A DNA stretch of 60,000 nt, from the NCBI RefSeq assembly GCF_032854445.1, contig NC_088299.1, positions 6,301,001-6,361,000 on the forward strand, written 5' to 3'. A model generated the notes under the pieces. The model worked only from the letters and a program-made list of their open reading frames with translations. It ran no database searches and was not told where the DNA came from. Every line of letters starts with the position of its first letter. The first letter of the stretch is position 1. The DNA comes from Liolophura sinensis. Its lineage: Eukaryota; Mollusca; Polyplacophora; Chitonida; Chitonidae. The position numbers were made by a program, and so were the translations under genes. This document shows, piece by piece, positions 38,201 through 52,943 of the stretch.

Positions 38201-39257
38201 AATTTGTTGAATCATGGAGGTAGAATGACTTGCCGTGGGCAGGGAAGGTGATCTTTACATTTTGTGTGTGCGTATGCGTGCGTGCGTGCGTGCGTGTGCG
38301 TGCGTGTTTGCATGCATGCATGGATGCATGGGGTTTCACGTCGTACTTAATTTTTCACTCATATGACGATGAGGAGTCATTAGGTATAAGTACATATACT
38401 GTGTCTTCTTGTGGTAGCTTGCAGCCGCCACTGAAGTACATGCATCTTGCTGAAAACACCAGAGATAATGCTCAACTCAGTCACATCCCCCATTAATTAA
38501 TTTATTTATTTGATTGATGTTTTACGCCGTACTCAAGAATATTTCACTTATGCGACGGCGACCAGAATTATGGTGGGAGGAAACCAGGCAGAGCCCGGAG
38601 GAAACCCACGACCATCCGCAGGATGCTGGATGACCTTCTCACGTACCATCACCCATTAAACCATTAAGTCTCCAGTGTTATAGTATGTATTTCACACTGC
38701 TACTAAAATCTTAAGCAGTTAAAAATGACGGGAAGGAAATATAACACGAGGATGACGGGAAGAGCGTACCCTTGCTTTGACACTGATGCGATTTTAATTT
38801 ATTTTTGGCATAAACGGAGGGATTTGGTTTGTTTAACCAAATAGGAACCCGTTAACATAAACAGAATGGGAAACCATATACTAGTACATTCAGATTAATG
38901 CAATCGACCAAATACAGGAGATATTCATTGTTTCCATTTAACACAGACGATTTTACGACAACCTGTGCACCACTGAGAACAAAACTATTGGTAGGAAACA
39001 GCATGAGCTAGACATAAACTCAAAGCTATCGCATTGGTGAGAGGCTTCTGGATCATTACAGTGCGCTAGCGCGCTAACCAACTGAGCCACGGAGGCCCCG
39101 ATATTTTATGAGATTTTAGACATTCTGTGTTTGTTTTAAATTAAAATTCGTGTTTTTGCTTTTCGATTGTTTCAGTTATTGGTTCTGGGAAAAATGCTCC
39201 ACGGATTATTCCAAGCCAAAGAAATGGACATTCGTGAATTTTGATAAAAGCTATTAA
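29202..39257 (+). CDS. Group III secretory phospholipase A2
   Basis: Five exons with GT/AG ends and consistent phases: 29202-29383, 34189-34343, 35227-35386, 37818-37958 and 39176-39257, giving 239 residues. Exon 1 encodes a hydrophobic leader and a pro-region with an N-S-T site. Exon 2 ends in a dibasic site RRKR directly before VVFPG, where mature group III enzymes begin. Exon 3 has the Ca2+-binding loop (TKWCGDGD) and the catalytic CCRTHDHCP with its His-Asp pair. Exon 4 has the CDC motif ([13 protein letters not shown]). Exon 5 is the short C-terminal tail. The enzyme cleaves the sn-2 acyl bond of phospholipids outside the cell. The family is widespread in animals and also gave rise to bee-venom PLA2, so homology does not imply a venom role here. 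All catalytic landmarks are present. No AATAAA was seen in the first 250 bases after the stop. Regulation is unknown. Confidence 0.9.
30385..30612. repeat. 28-32 bp minisatellite, about eight copies
   Basis: The unit cttatcacgtttgcacatat plus tttcgttg recurs with small length changes. It lies in intron 1 of the phospholipase gene. Open frames across it are repeat artefacts. Confidence 0.88.
30618..30703 (+). mobile_element. S1 SINE 3' fragment
   Basis: gggctctgtttattcccctc, ataatgctgaccgctgaagt and aaaacaccaatcaaataaat match the S1 3' end. It abuts the minisatellite. Confidence 0.75.
30850..31580. repeat. 22-bp satellite array, about 33 copies
   Basis: The unit is atataaactgatatcaatg plus tgc. 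Three positions vary (AAACT/AAATT, GATATC/GATACC/GTTACC) and the variants are interspersed. Many units contain the palindrome TTGATATCAA. It is in intron 1 of the phospholipase gene. Confidence 0.95.
31647..32150 (-). mobile_element. Tc1-like transposon relic with one recognisable end
   Basis: TACTGAACAAAAATATAAAC at 31647 is a widespread Tc1-like terminal sequence. On the minus strand, fragments [13 protein letters not shown] and [12 protein letters not shown] (the DxSPxE acidic block region, altered), then [18 protein letters not shown], follow the order of a Tc1 transposase C-terminus, with a frameshift between them. A run of 14 G lies at 31730-31743. The element is dead. Confidence 0.8.
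32535..32812 (-). mobile_element. S2 SINE
   Basis: On the minus strand the tRNA-like head gctccggtggcgtaatcgtt and box B gggatcaatcc are followed by a shorter, diverged body ending in gaatgttaaacccaagg and a (CATA)n-like tail. It is in intron 1 of the phospholipase gene. Confidence 0.8.
33275..33835. repeat. Dispersed repeat, two diverged copies in series
   Basis: A block with tgtacagaaatcttcaacaa, gaagtgatgtcagaaaacac and gatgaatgctgattaaatag at 33620-33835 is echoed at 33275-33485. It recurs near 39620-39850, downstream of the phospholipase gene. No frame, head or tail identifies its class. Confidence 0.65.
34515..34622 (-). mobile_element. S1 SINE fragment, diverged
   Basis: Matches the 3' body (ttttacgccgcatgc, atttggtgggaggaaaccca) in intron 2 of the phospholipase gene. 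Confidence 0.65.
35042..35190 (-). mobile_element. S1 SINE, diverged
   Basis: gattggtgtattacgccgta, ctcaagaatatttcactta and acagattgctggtagag match the S1 body. The copy ends about 40 bases before phospholipase exon 3. Confidence 0.75.
35540..37800. other. Phospholipase intron 3, no second gene recognised
   Basis: The stretch 35560-36180 is less AT-rich and open in several frames on both strands, but no family motif or paired splice sites were found. It may be an old transposon remnant. A 19-bp repeat lies at 37131-37215, and the rest looks like plain intron. Confidence 0.4.
37131..37215. repeat. 19-bp tandem repeat, four copies
   Basis: The unit tggttactctcagattaag recurs four times with single-base changes. 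Confidence 0.85.
38262..38492 (-). mobile_element. S2 SINE, head lost, with (GCAC)n tail
   Basis: tttcacgtcgtacttaattt, catatgacgatgaggagtca and ccgccactgaagtacatgca match the S2 body. The tail is an expanded tetranucleotide tract at 38262-38330. It lies next to the S1 copy that starts at 38498. Confidence 0.75.
38498..39098 (-). mobile_element. S1 SINE split by about 360 bp of foreign sequence
   Basis: The 3' body and (AAAT)n tail lie at 38498-38640. The tRNA-like head (gcctccgtggctcagttggt on the minus strand) and the adjoining body lie at about 38998-39098. The sequence between, 38645-38990, is not part of S1 elsewhere. Either a later insertion or two separate partial copies explains this. 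It is in phospholipase intron 4. Confidence 0.65.
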
Positions 39258-39619
39258 ACTTTAAACTTCTGTTCTCAACAAAAGAACTGTGCCGTCTTTG
39301 TTTGGATTACGGGTTTCATTTGTCATGAAGCTCTAGGCGTTTATCTGAATTTTCCTCCAGACTGAAGTCCTCATTTTGCCCGAGGGAATGTTGATCTCAT
39401 AAGGTGTTTGGGGGATTTTAGGATGATATCCCACTGGAACACATTTGAGTTTCAAAACCAAAAGTAATATTTAAAGTGATTTAAAAATGCACGCATCGGA
39501 GCAAAATTTCGTGTAATTTACAACATATTCGTAAAATAAGATTTAAAATGGCGGATTTCTCTCCTTTCCTCTATTTCCTATTATTCTTCAAACAGCTTCT
39601 GAACATTTACGTCACTACT

Positions 39620-39850
39620 CAACGGTTCAATTTTGTTACTTCTGTACAGAAATCTTAAACAACGCTGAGGGCACTGAGGCAACTGTGATGAGACAGGAAG
39701 TAATGTCAGAAAACAAAACGAAACAAACTCTTTCTCAACCTTTGGTTCTATTAATACTTTACACGCGTGCATATCCTCTAACTAAAGTATGTACAAGATG
39801 GTTCTCACCAACAATTTTATTGATAAATGCTGATTAAATAGACCAACACG
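39620..39850. repeat. Third copy of the dispersed repeat at 33620
   Basis: ctgtacagaaatcttaaaca, ggaagtaatgtcagaaaaca and gataaatgctgattaaatag match the block at 33620-33835 in order. Confidence 0.7.
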
Positions 39851-40030
39851 TGCGCTGTAATGAATATTGTGTTTTCAGCGTTGTATGTTTCATTTACTAG
39901 ATTATTTGAATGGAATTTTTCCCCCAAGGATCGTTTCATTGACTGTGCCGCTGTTGCAAACTGACTCATTGATATATTGACTTTTTTTATTTATTGATTG
40001 ATTGACTTATTAAATAATCGATTGATCAAC

Positions 40031-40240
40031 TGGAGCGGCTCGTGGCAGAGTGGTTATCGTACTTGCTTTTTACTCCATAAATCACTTGATAGACGTGCGT
40101 TTCATATCATCTTCGTGCACGGAACATACCCTTTCTGCCATTGTTCTCGGTGTCTTAGTGGAAAAAACGCTCTCTCGTGGATTATTGCACGACGTTCGCT
40201 GGAGGCCACACGTGGAAAAGTTTGAAAATATAACTTTGCA
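40031..40240 (+). mobile_element. S3-type tRNA-headed repeat, copy A
   Basis: gcggctcgtggcagagtggt (box A of a Leu/Ser tRNA type) is followed about 55 bases later by a weak box B (gtgcgtttcatatcatc). The rest is unassigned. The counterpart at 51886-52095 reads gtggccgagtggtta, closer to a tRNA. Confidence 0.5.
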
Positions 40241-40619
40241 AAAGTCGGTGAGTCAGATGGAAGGCTGCAGCTTCTTCCACCTATACAATAGGCCTACTGT
40301 TCGCCATGGTATAGGTGAAAACTTCCGTATGGGGATTTTTACATGCTGTAGGAGTTCAATACATATGCCATACTCAGGCAGGGTAAGTATTTGCAAGTAA
40401 TGTCATGTAACTTTCGTATAAGACTGACTAAACAACCCCGTTTGCTATTCACCGCTTACTGCCAATCCAAGGTGATATCTCGAAAACCCGGTCATCGAGG
40501 AGGGTGGTAAACCAGTATATCCGTTCAAATAAAAACATCTTCACAGCCTGGCCAGGCACTGCTTCCGAATTTTTCCTGCTGAAATAGCAGCACAAAGCCT
40601 AAATTGAGGTATATTTTCA

Positions 40620-40625
40620 TTTATT
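40620..40625 (-). terminator. Candidate poly(A) signal, sulfotransferase A
   Basis: AATAAA on the minus strand lies about 270 bases beyond the stop codon at 40893-40895. It is conserved in copy B. Confidence 0.4.
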
Positions 40626-40892
40626 GTACGAAATAAGGGTTGTTATTGCTTTAGAGGTGTATAGAGTTTTTTCCCACCAACTTGAAAAAATCAGTCTGGC
40701 TCTGACGTTGTAAGAAACATATCTAGACTATAGACAAGATAAAGACAGATTTCTTTTTCGGCAAATAATAATTCTTTGACAATTTTCTGGCCGCTGCACA
40801 AATACTCTGGTAGCATGTAGGACCTACCTACCATCTAGTTACGATACATGCATTGGTATATGGTACAATATGTCAGATCTCGGTTACGAGTA

Positions 40893-46676
<5,784 letters not shown>

Positions 46677-46915
46677 GATCCTGTTGTTGTGCTATCTGTG
46701 TATGTGACATGTGAATATAATAGTGGATATTATGGGGTTACAGCTGGCTTGGTCTACTGGCTGATTATCTCTATACACGTCTAAATATAGTGTCATTTGT
46801 CCTATATAGTACAGACTTCACTGCAGACCCATATTAAGTAGATCTTCAATCTTTGTAGTGAAGGTCGCCCCGATTTAGGATAAAGGGCATTTTACCCCAT
46901 TATATTTACACTTAC

Positions 46916-47060
46916 CTGTACCTCTCGTTGTTCTGTTAGGCTTGAACCACCAGTAGTGTGCTGGAGACTTTGAATAGAATGCTTCAAAACGTTAGCAGCT
47001 CGATTACCAAGCCTCATGGACACACCGCCATTGTTTTCTGACCATATGTGTGTTATATCC
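46916..47060 (-). other. Possible 5' non-coding exon of sulfotransferase A
   Basis: On the minus strand a consensus donor (ACAG|GTAAGT) ends this stretch at 46916, and an acceptor-like tacacag precedes coding exon 1. Any frame through it meets a TAG before the proposed ATG, so it would be 5' UTR. The same site exists in copy B near 59232. The left limit is a guess. Confidence 0.35.
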
Positions 47061-47652
47061 CATAATACTACCTATGACGTGTATGTCAATGGGCGACCCC
47101 GCTGAAGGCCACGACATCCGAAAGTGAAGTGGCTCTAAAACGAGTATTTTAACAAAAGAGATAAACTCCTTTTATGGAATTACAAAGCGAGAGATAACGT
47201 CGTTCAGGCACTAATATTTCCGTTTGTAGCAAAGTAGATATCAGAGACATACATGTCAAACATTGTCCGTTGGAACGTCCGTTGCTCTTGGAAAGACTGC
47301 AACACTATGTAGTTCGGAGTTGGGTACTGTCAATATTCAGTGGCTAATATCTCCCCAGATCCCCCCAAATGGCGCCCACTGATCAGCCCCCCCTTGCCCC
47401 CCTTCCCCCAAAGTATCCTGACATGAATGAAATGAGGATAGTTTGCTTGGACAGTTGGCTTTAGCATAAAAAGCTAAATTGTTAGTCTAATCTTTTTGTA
47501 TATTTTAACAAGTTCATGTATGATAGAGAGATAACAAGTTATTGAAACGAGGTATTGTACAGTAACAAATACGAGATAGCCAGATAGTATAGTGTAACAA
47601 GTGATTGCTATTAATATAGTATAGAGTACTATGTGAGTGATAGCGAGATAGG

Positions 47653-47810
47653 GTTTATTTATTTGATTGGTGTTATTCGAGATTATTTCACTTATACGAC
47701 GGCGGCCAGCATTATGGTGGGAAGATAGCGGGCAGAGGCCGAGGGAAACCCACGACCATCCGCACGTTGCTTGAAGACCTTTCCCTGCACGTCCGGAGAG
47801 AGTGTACTCG
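47653..47810 (-). mobile_element. S1 SINE at the end of copy A
   Basis: ttatttatttgattggtgtt, cacttatacgacggcggcca and aacccacgaccatccgca match the S1 3' body. The head is lost. The same insertion is present in copy B, so it pre-dates the duplication. Confidence 0.85.
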
Positions 47811-47829
47811 AGCAACACGAGAAACTGCT

Positions 47830-48215
47830 GCTTACGTATTCGGATCGACGGTAAGAAACATTTACCGCATCTTCAAAAGCCTAATTAAACTTCCTTAGAA
47901 AGAATTTTGTTTTAATTTTCATTTTTGTGATATTTATACCACTGTTTAATACCGAACCATATTATTAATATTTTCCGTCAGTGGTCGTATTTTTTCGAAA
48001 ATATGTGATGGTTAATCTTGCTCGGAGCCTGGTGAAGTGCCGCGTGCCCGATGAACTGTGGTCGCTACAGTGACCAAGCGTAATTAGCTGATCAGTGGGC
48101 GTCATTTGGTTTTTCGCTGTAAGTTTCTCAAAGCAAACAGCACAGTTATTCGTGGATGGTTTGTTACGTCATTTTTAGCTCTTCCAAAAAAGGTGGGATG
48201 ATTCAGATTCTACAG
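47830..48215. other. Unassigned spacer between copy A and the satellite
   Basis: No gene or known repeat was recognised. Confidence 0.4.
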
Positions 48216-48221
48216 ATTTCT

Positions 48222-51042
48222 TCAGACCAACAATTAGTAGGCTCATAGACGAGCCACTGGTCTACTTTGTTCACAGCTTATTACAGACCAACAATTAGTA
48301 GGCTCAAAGAAGAGCCACTGGTCTACTTTGTTCACAGCTTATTACAGACCACCAACTAGTGGGCTCACAGACGAGCCATTGGTCTACTTTGTTCACAACT
48401 TATCACAGACCAACAACTAGTCGACTCACAGACGAGCCATTGGTCTACTTTGTTCAGAGCCTATCACAGACCAACAACTAGTGGGCTCACAGATGAGCCA
48501 TTGGTCTACTTTGTTCACAGTCTATTACAGACCAACAACTAGTGGGCTCACAGATGAGCCATTGGTCTACTTTGTTCACAGTTTATTACAGACCAACAAA
48601 TAGTGGGCTCACAAACGAGCCATTGGTCTACTTTCTTCACCGCTTATCACAGACAAAATACTAGTGGGCTCACAGACGAGCCATTCATCTACTTTGTTCA
48701 CAGCTTATCACAAACCAACAACTAGTAGGCTTACAGACGAGCCATTGGTCCACTTTGTTTACAAATTATCACAGACAAACAACTAGTCGGCTGACAACCG
48801 AGCCATTCTTCTACGTTTTTCAAAGCCTATCACGGACCAACAGTTAATAGGCTCAAAGACGAGCCATTGATCTACTTTGTTCACAGTCTATTACAGACCA
48901 ACAACTAGTAAGCTCACAGATGAGCCATTGGTCTACTTTGTTCACATCTTATCACAGACCAACAACTAGTAGGCTCACAGACGAGCCATTGGTCTACTTT
49001 GCTCAAAGCCTATCACAGACCAACATATAATAGGCTAACAGACGAGCCATTGGTCTTCCTTGTTCACAGTTTATCACAGCCCAACATCTAGTGGGCTCGC
49101 AGATGAGCCATTGGTCTACTTTGTTCACAGCTTATCACAGACCAACCACCAGTGGGCTCACAGACAAGCCATTGGTCTACTTTGTTCACATCTTATTACA
49201 AAGCAACAAATAGTAGGTTCATAGACAACCCATTCATCTACTTTGTTCACAGCTTATCAAAGCCCAACAAAAAGTAGGAGCCATTGATCTACTTGGTTAA
49301 CAGCCTATCACAGACAAACAATTATTAGGCTCACAGATGAGCCATTGGTCTACTTTGTTCACATCTTATCACAGACCAACAACTAGTGGGCTCACAGACG
49401 AGCCATTGGTCTACTTTGTTAACAGCTTATTACAGACCAACAACAAGTAGGCTCACAGACAGGTCATTGGTCTACCTTGTTTACAGCTTCTTACAGACGA
49501 ACAAATAGTAGGCTAACAGACGAGCTATTGGCCTACTTTGTTCACAGCTTATCACAGACCAACAACTAATATGCTCACAGATGAGCCGTTGGTTAACTTT
49601 GTTCACATCTTATCACAGACCAACAACTGGTAGGCTCGCAGACGAGCCATTCATCTACTTTGTTTACAGTCTATCACAGACAAACAATTAGTAGGCTCAC
49701 AGATGAGCCATTGATCTACTTTGTACAACATCTTATCACAGACCAAAAACTAGTATGCTCGCATACAAGCCATTGGTCTACTTTATTTAAAGCTTATCAC
49801 AGACCAAAAACTAGTAGGCTCGCAACTAGTAGGCTCACAGATGAGCCATTCATATACTTTGTTCACAGCTTATTACAGACCAACAACTAGTAGGCTCGCA
49901 GACGAGCCATTGGTCTACTTTGTTCACATTTTATCACAGACCAACAACTAGTAGGCTCGCAGACGAGCCATTTGTCTACTTGGTTCAGGGTCTATTACAG
50001 ACCAACAACTAGTATGCTCGCAAACAAGCCATTGGTTTACTTTGTTTACAGCTTATCACAGACCAAAAACTAGTAGGTTCGCAAAAGTAGGCTCACAGAG
50101 GAGCCATTCATCTACTTTGTTCACAGCTTATCACTGACTAACAGTTAGTAGGCTCGCAGATGAGCCCTTAGTTTACTTTGTTCACATCTTATCACAGACC
50201 AACAACTAGTAGGCTCCCAGACGAGCCATTGGTCTACTTTGTTCACATCTTATCACAGACAAACAACTAGTAGGTTTGCAGACGAGCCATTGGTCTACTT
50301 TGTTCACAGTCTATTACAGGCCAACAACTAGTAGGCTCGCAGACGAGCCATTGGTCTACTTTGTTCACAACTTATCACAGACCAACAACTAGTGGGCTCA
50401 AAGACGAGCCATTGGTCTACTTTGTTCACATTTTATCACAGACCAACAACTAGTGGGCTCGCAGACGAGCCATTGGTCTACTTTGTTCACATCTTATCAC
50501 AGACCAACAACTAGTAGGCTCACACACGAGCCATTGGTCTACTTTATTCACATCTTATCACAGACCAACAACTAGTAGGTTTGCAGACGAGCCATTGGTC
50601 TACTTTATTCACATTTTATCACAGACCAACAACTAGTAGGCTCGCAGACGAGCCATTCATATACTTTGTTTACATCTTATCACAGACCAACAACTAGTAG
50701 GCTCGCAGACGAGCCATTGGTCTACTTTGTTCACATCTTATCACAGACCAACAACTAGTCGACTCACAGACGAGCCATTTGTCTACTTTGTTCACATCTT
50801 TTCACAGACCAACAACTAGTATGCTCGCAGACAAGCCATTGGTCTACTTTGTTTACAGCTTATCACAGACCAAAAACTAGTAGGCTCGCAGCTAGTAGGC
50901 TCACAGACGAGCCATTCATCTACTTTGTTCACAGCTTATCACTGACCAACAGTTAGTAGGCTCGCAAACGAGCCATTGGTCTACTTTGTTTACAGCTTAT
51001 CACAGACCAACCACTAGTAGACACGCAACTAGTAGGCTCGCA
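48222..51042. repeat. 61-bp satellite array, about 46 copies
   Basis: The unit reads acagaccaacaactagtagg, ctcgcagacgagccattggt, ctactttgttcacatcttat, c. Most units contain GGCTCGCAGACGAGCC or a close variant, a 6-bp stem with a four-base loop. A few units are partial (for example near 49270, 49815, 50080 and 50890). The array ends abruptly within a sulfotransferase exon relic. Confidence 0.96.
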
Positions 51043-51175
51043 GACGTACGACCTTTCTTCATTCTCTCAAACATGCATTCTTCTGCCGCTTTTTTCCGGA
51101 ATGCTGAATCTCGATTTACTCCAAGGAACTCTTTGATTTGAGCAATTCCTTATGTTCCGTGTTGTAAAAAGCGTG
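51042..51175 (-). pseudogene. Third sulfotransferase copy, exon 4 relic
   Basis: On the minus strand, IAQIKEFLGVNRDSAFRKK and then FERMKKGRT match exon 4 of copies A and B with many replacements. The exon start is damaged and its 3' part is replaced by the satellite. The following 51180-51770 matches intron 3 of copies A and B in a diverged form. This unit is older than the A/B split. Confidence 0.85.
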
Positions 51176-51388
51176 TAATGGGGAGGTATAAATTATTAAG
51201 TGTCGTACACTATCTTAATTGCCCCACCAGGGAACGTTTTCAGTCCCGGCACACCTGTTCGTGGAGCCCTAATGACAATAAGCGGCCGACAAATCTCGTG
51301 GGACAGCTTGCGCTGTCTACATCCTTCGCTGAAAACGCCTTGTCTTCCACTGATAAGGTGTGCATGTGCTTAAATTCGTCGACAAATT

Positions 51389-51490
51389 ATCAAAGGTCTA
51401 TGGTTTATTCCGGTTTCCTCCAGCCAGAAAATTGACCGCCATCGTGTAATATGAAAACTTCTTGAGTATTTTCGTCAAATAATAATCAAA
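51389..51490 (+). mobile_element. Diverged S1/S3-like 3' module
   Basis: aaggtctatggtttattccg, gtttcctccagcc, accgccatcgtgtaatatga and cttgagtatttt follow the S1 3' body in order. It inserted in the third sulfotransferase unit. Confidence 0.55.
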
Positions 51491-51885
51491 AAAATGTATA
51501 ACTTTTTCACTTATACATTTTCACTTTAAGAAATGAGTGGAATGAGTAAACCATGGACGTTCGCCAGGTATGGCCTTCCTGAAAACCCTGCGAACCTAAA
51601 GGTGCAGCCGAATTTACGTGAAATCGATTTGGACAAGTAACTTAACAAGATAGTTGCCAATACAGGTTTCACTGAAACATATATATCTCACTTCATGTTA
51701 GTGTTTTTGGAAGCTGTCTAGCTATCTCGTCTGAAGAAATAAATGTGCACTCTTTGTTCTTCTTTTCCGTCACTTTTCCCCAAGGATCGTTTCATTGACT
51801 GTGCCGCTGTTGCAAACTGACTCATTGATATATTGACTTTTTTTATTTATTGATTGATTGACTTATTAAATGATCGATTGATCAA

Positions 51886-52095
51886 CTGGAGCGGCTCGTG
51901 GCCGAGTGGTTATCGTACTTGCTTTTTACTCCATAAATCACTTGATAGACGTGCGTTCCACATCATCCTCATGCACGGAAGATACCCTTTCTGTCATTGT
52001 TCTCGGTGTCTTAGTGGAAAAAAACGCTCTCTCGTGGATTATTGCACGATGTTCGCTGGAGACCACACGTGGAAAAGTTTGAAAATATAACTTAC
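51886..52095 (+). mobile_element. S3-type tRNA-headed repeat, copy B
   Basis: Counterpart of 40031-40240, with a better box A (gtggccgagtggttatcg) and box B region (gtgcgttccacatcatcc). Confidence 0.5.
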
Positions 52096-52636
52096 CAAAA
52101 GTCGGTGAGTCAGATCGAACGCTGTAGCTTCTTCCTCCTATAAAATAGGACTACTGTTCGCCATGGTATAGGTGAAAGTCAGTGCATGGTATTCAGTATA
52201 TATGCCATACTCAGGCAAGGCAAGTAATTTCAAGTAATTCCATGTAACTTTCGTATCAGACAGACTTAACAACCCAATTTGCTGTTCACCGCTTACTCCC
52301 ATTCCAAGGTGATAGCTCGAAAACCCGATCATCGAGGAGGGTGGTAAACCAGTATATCCGTTCAAATAAAAGCATTTTCACAGCCTGGCCACGTACTGCT
52401 TCCGAATTTTCCCTGCTGAAATAGCAGCGCAAAGCCTAAAGTGTACGGTGCATGTGTAGCATCTTGTACTTTTGCTTATATTCTTTATTTCCATTTAAAA
52501 AAAAACACCCCGATATTAAAGGCCTACAAAATATGCATTCTCCCTTGTATGAATATCAACAAAATTCGAATGTGCGACTAATTTTTCCCAAATGCGATCA
52601 AACAAACTGCAACAGCTAAATTGAGGCTTATTTTCA

Positions 52637-52642
52637 TTTATT
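52637..52642 (-). terminator. Candidate poly(A) signal, sulfotransferase B
   Basis: AATAAA on the minus strand, in the position equivalent to 40620-40625 of copy A. Confidence 0.35.
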
Positions 52643-52943
52643 GTACGAAATAAGGGTTGTTATTGCTTTAGAGGTGTACAGAATCTTTTCAGACCAACTT
52701 GAAAAAATCAGCCTGGCTCTGACGTTGTAAAAAACATATCTAGACCATAGACAAGATAAAGACAGATTTCTTTTTCGACAAATAATAATTCTTTGACATT
52801 TTTTTTCTGATCGATGCACAAATACTCCGGTAGCATGTAGGACCTACCTACCATCTAGTTACGATACACGCATTGGTATATGGTACAATATATCAGGATC
52901 TCGGTCACGAGTATTATTCATATGCAAAGCTGTACCCGGCCAT

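Noticed and set aside
48222-51042. Regular repeats that could look like a CRISPR array
   Set aside because: Units are contiguous, with no unique spacers, in spliced eukaryotic DNA. It is a satellite.
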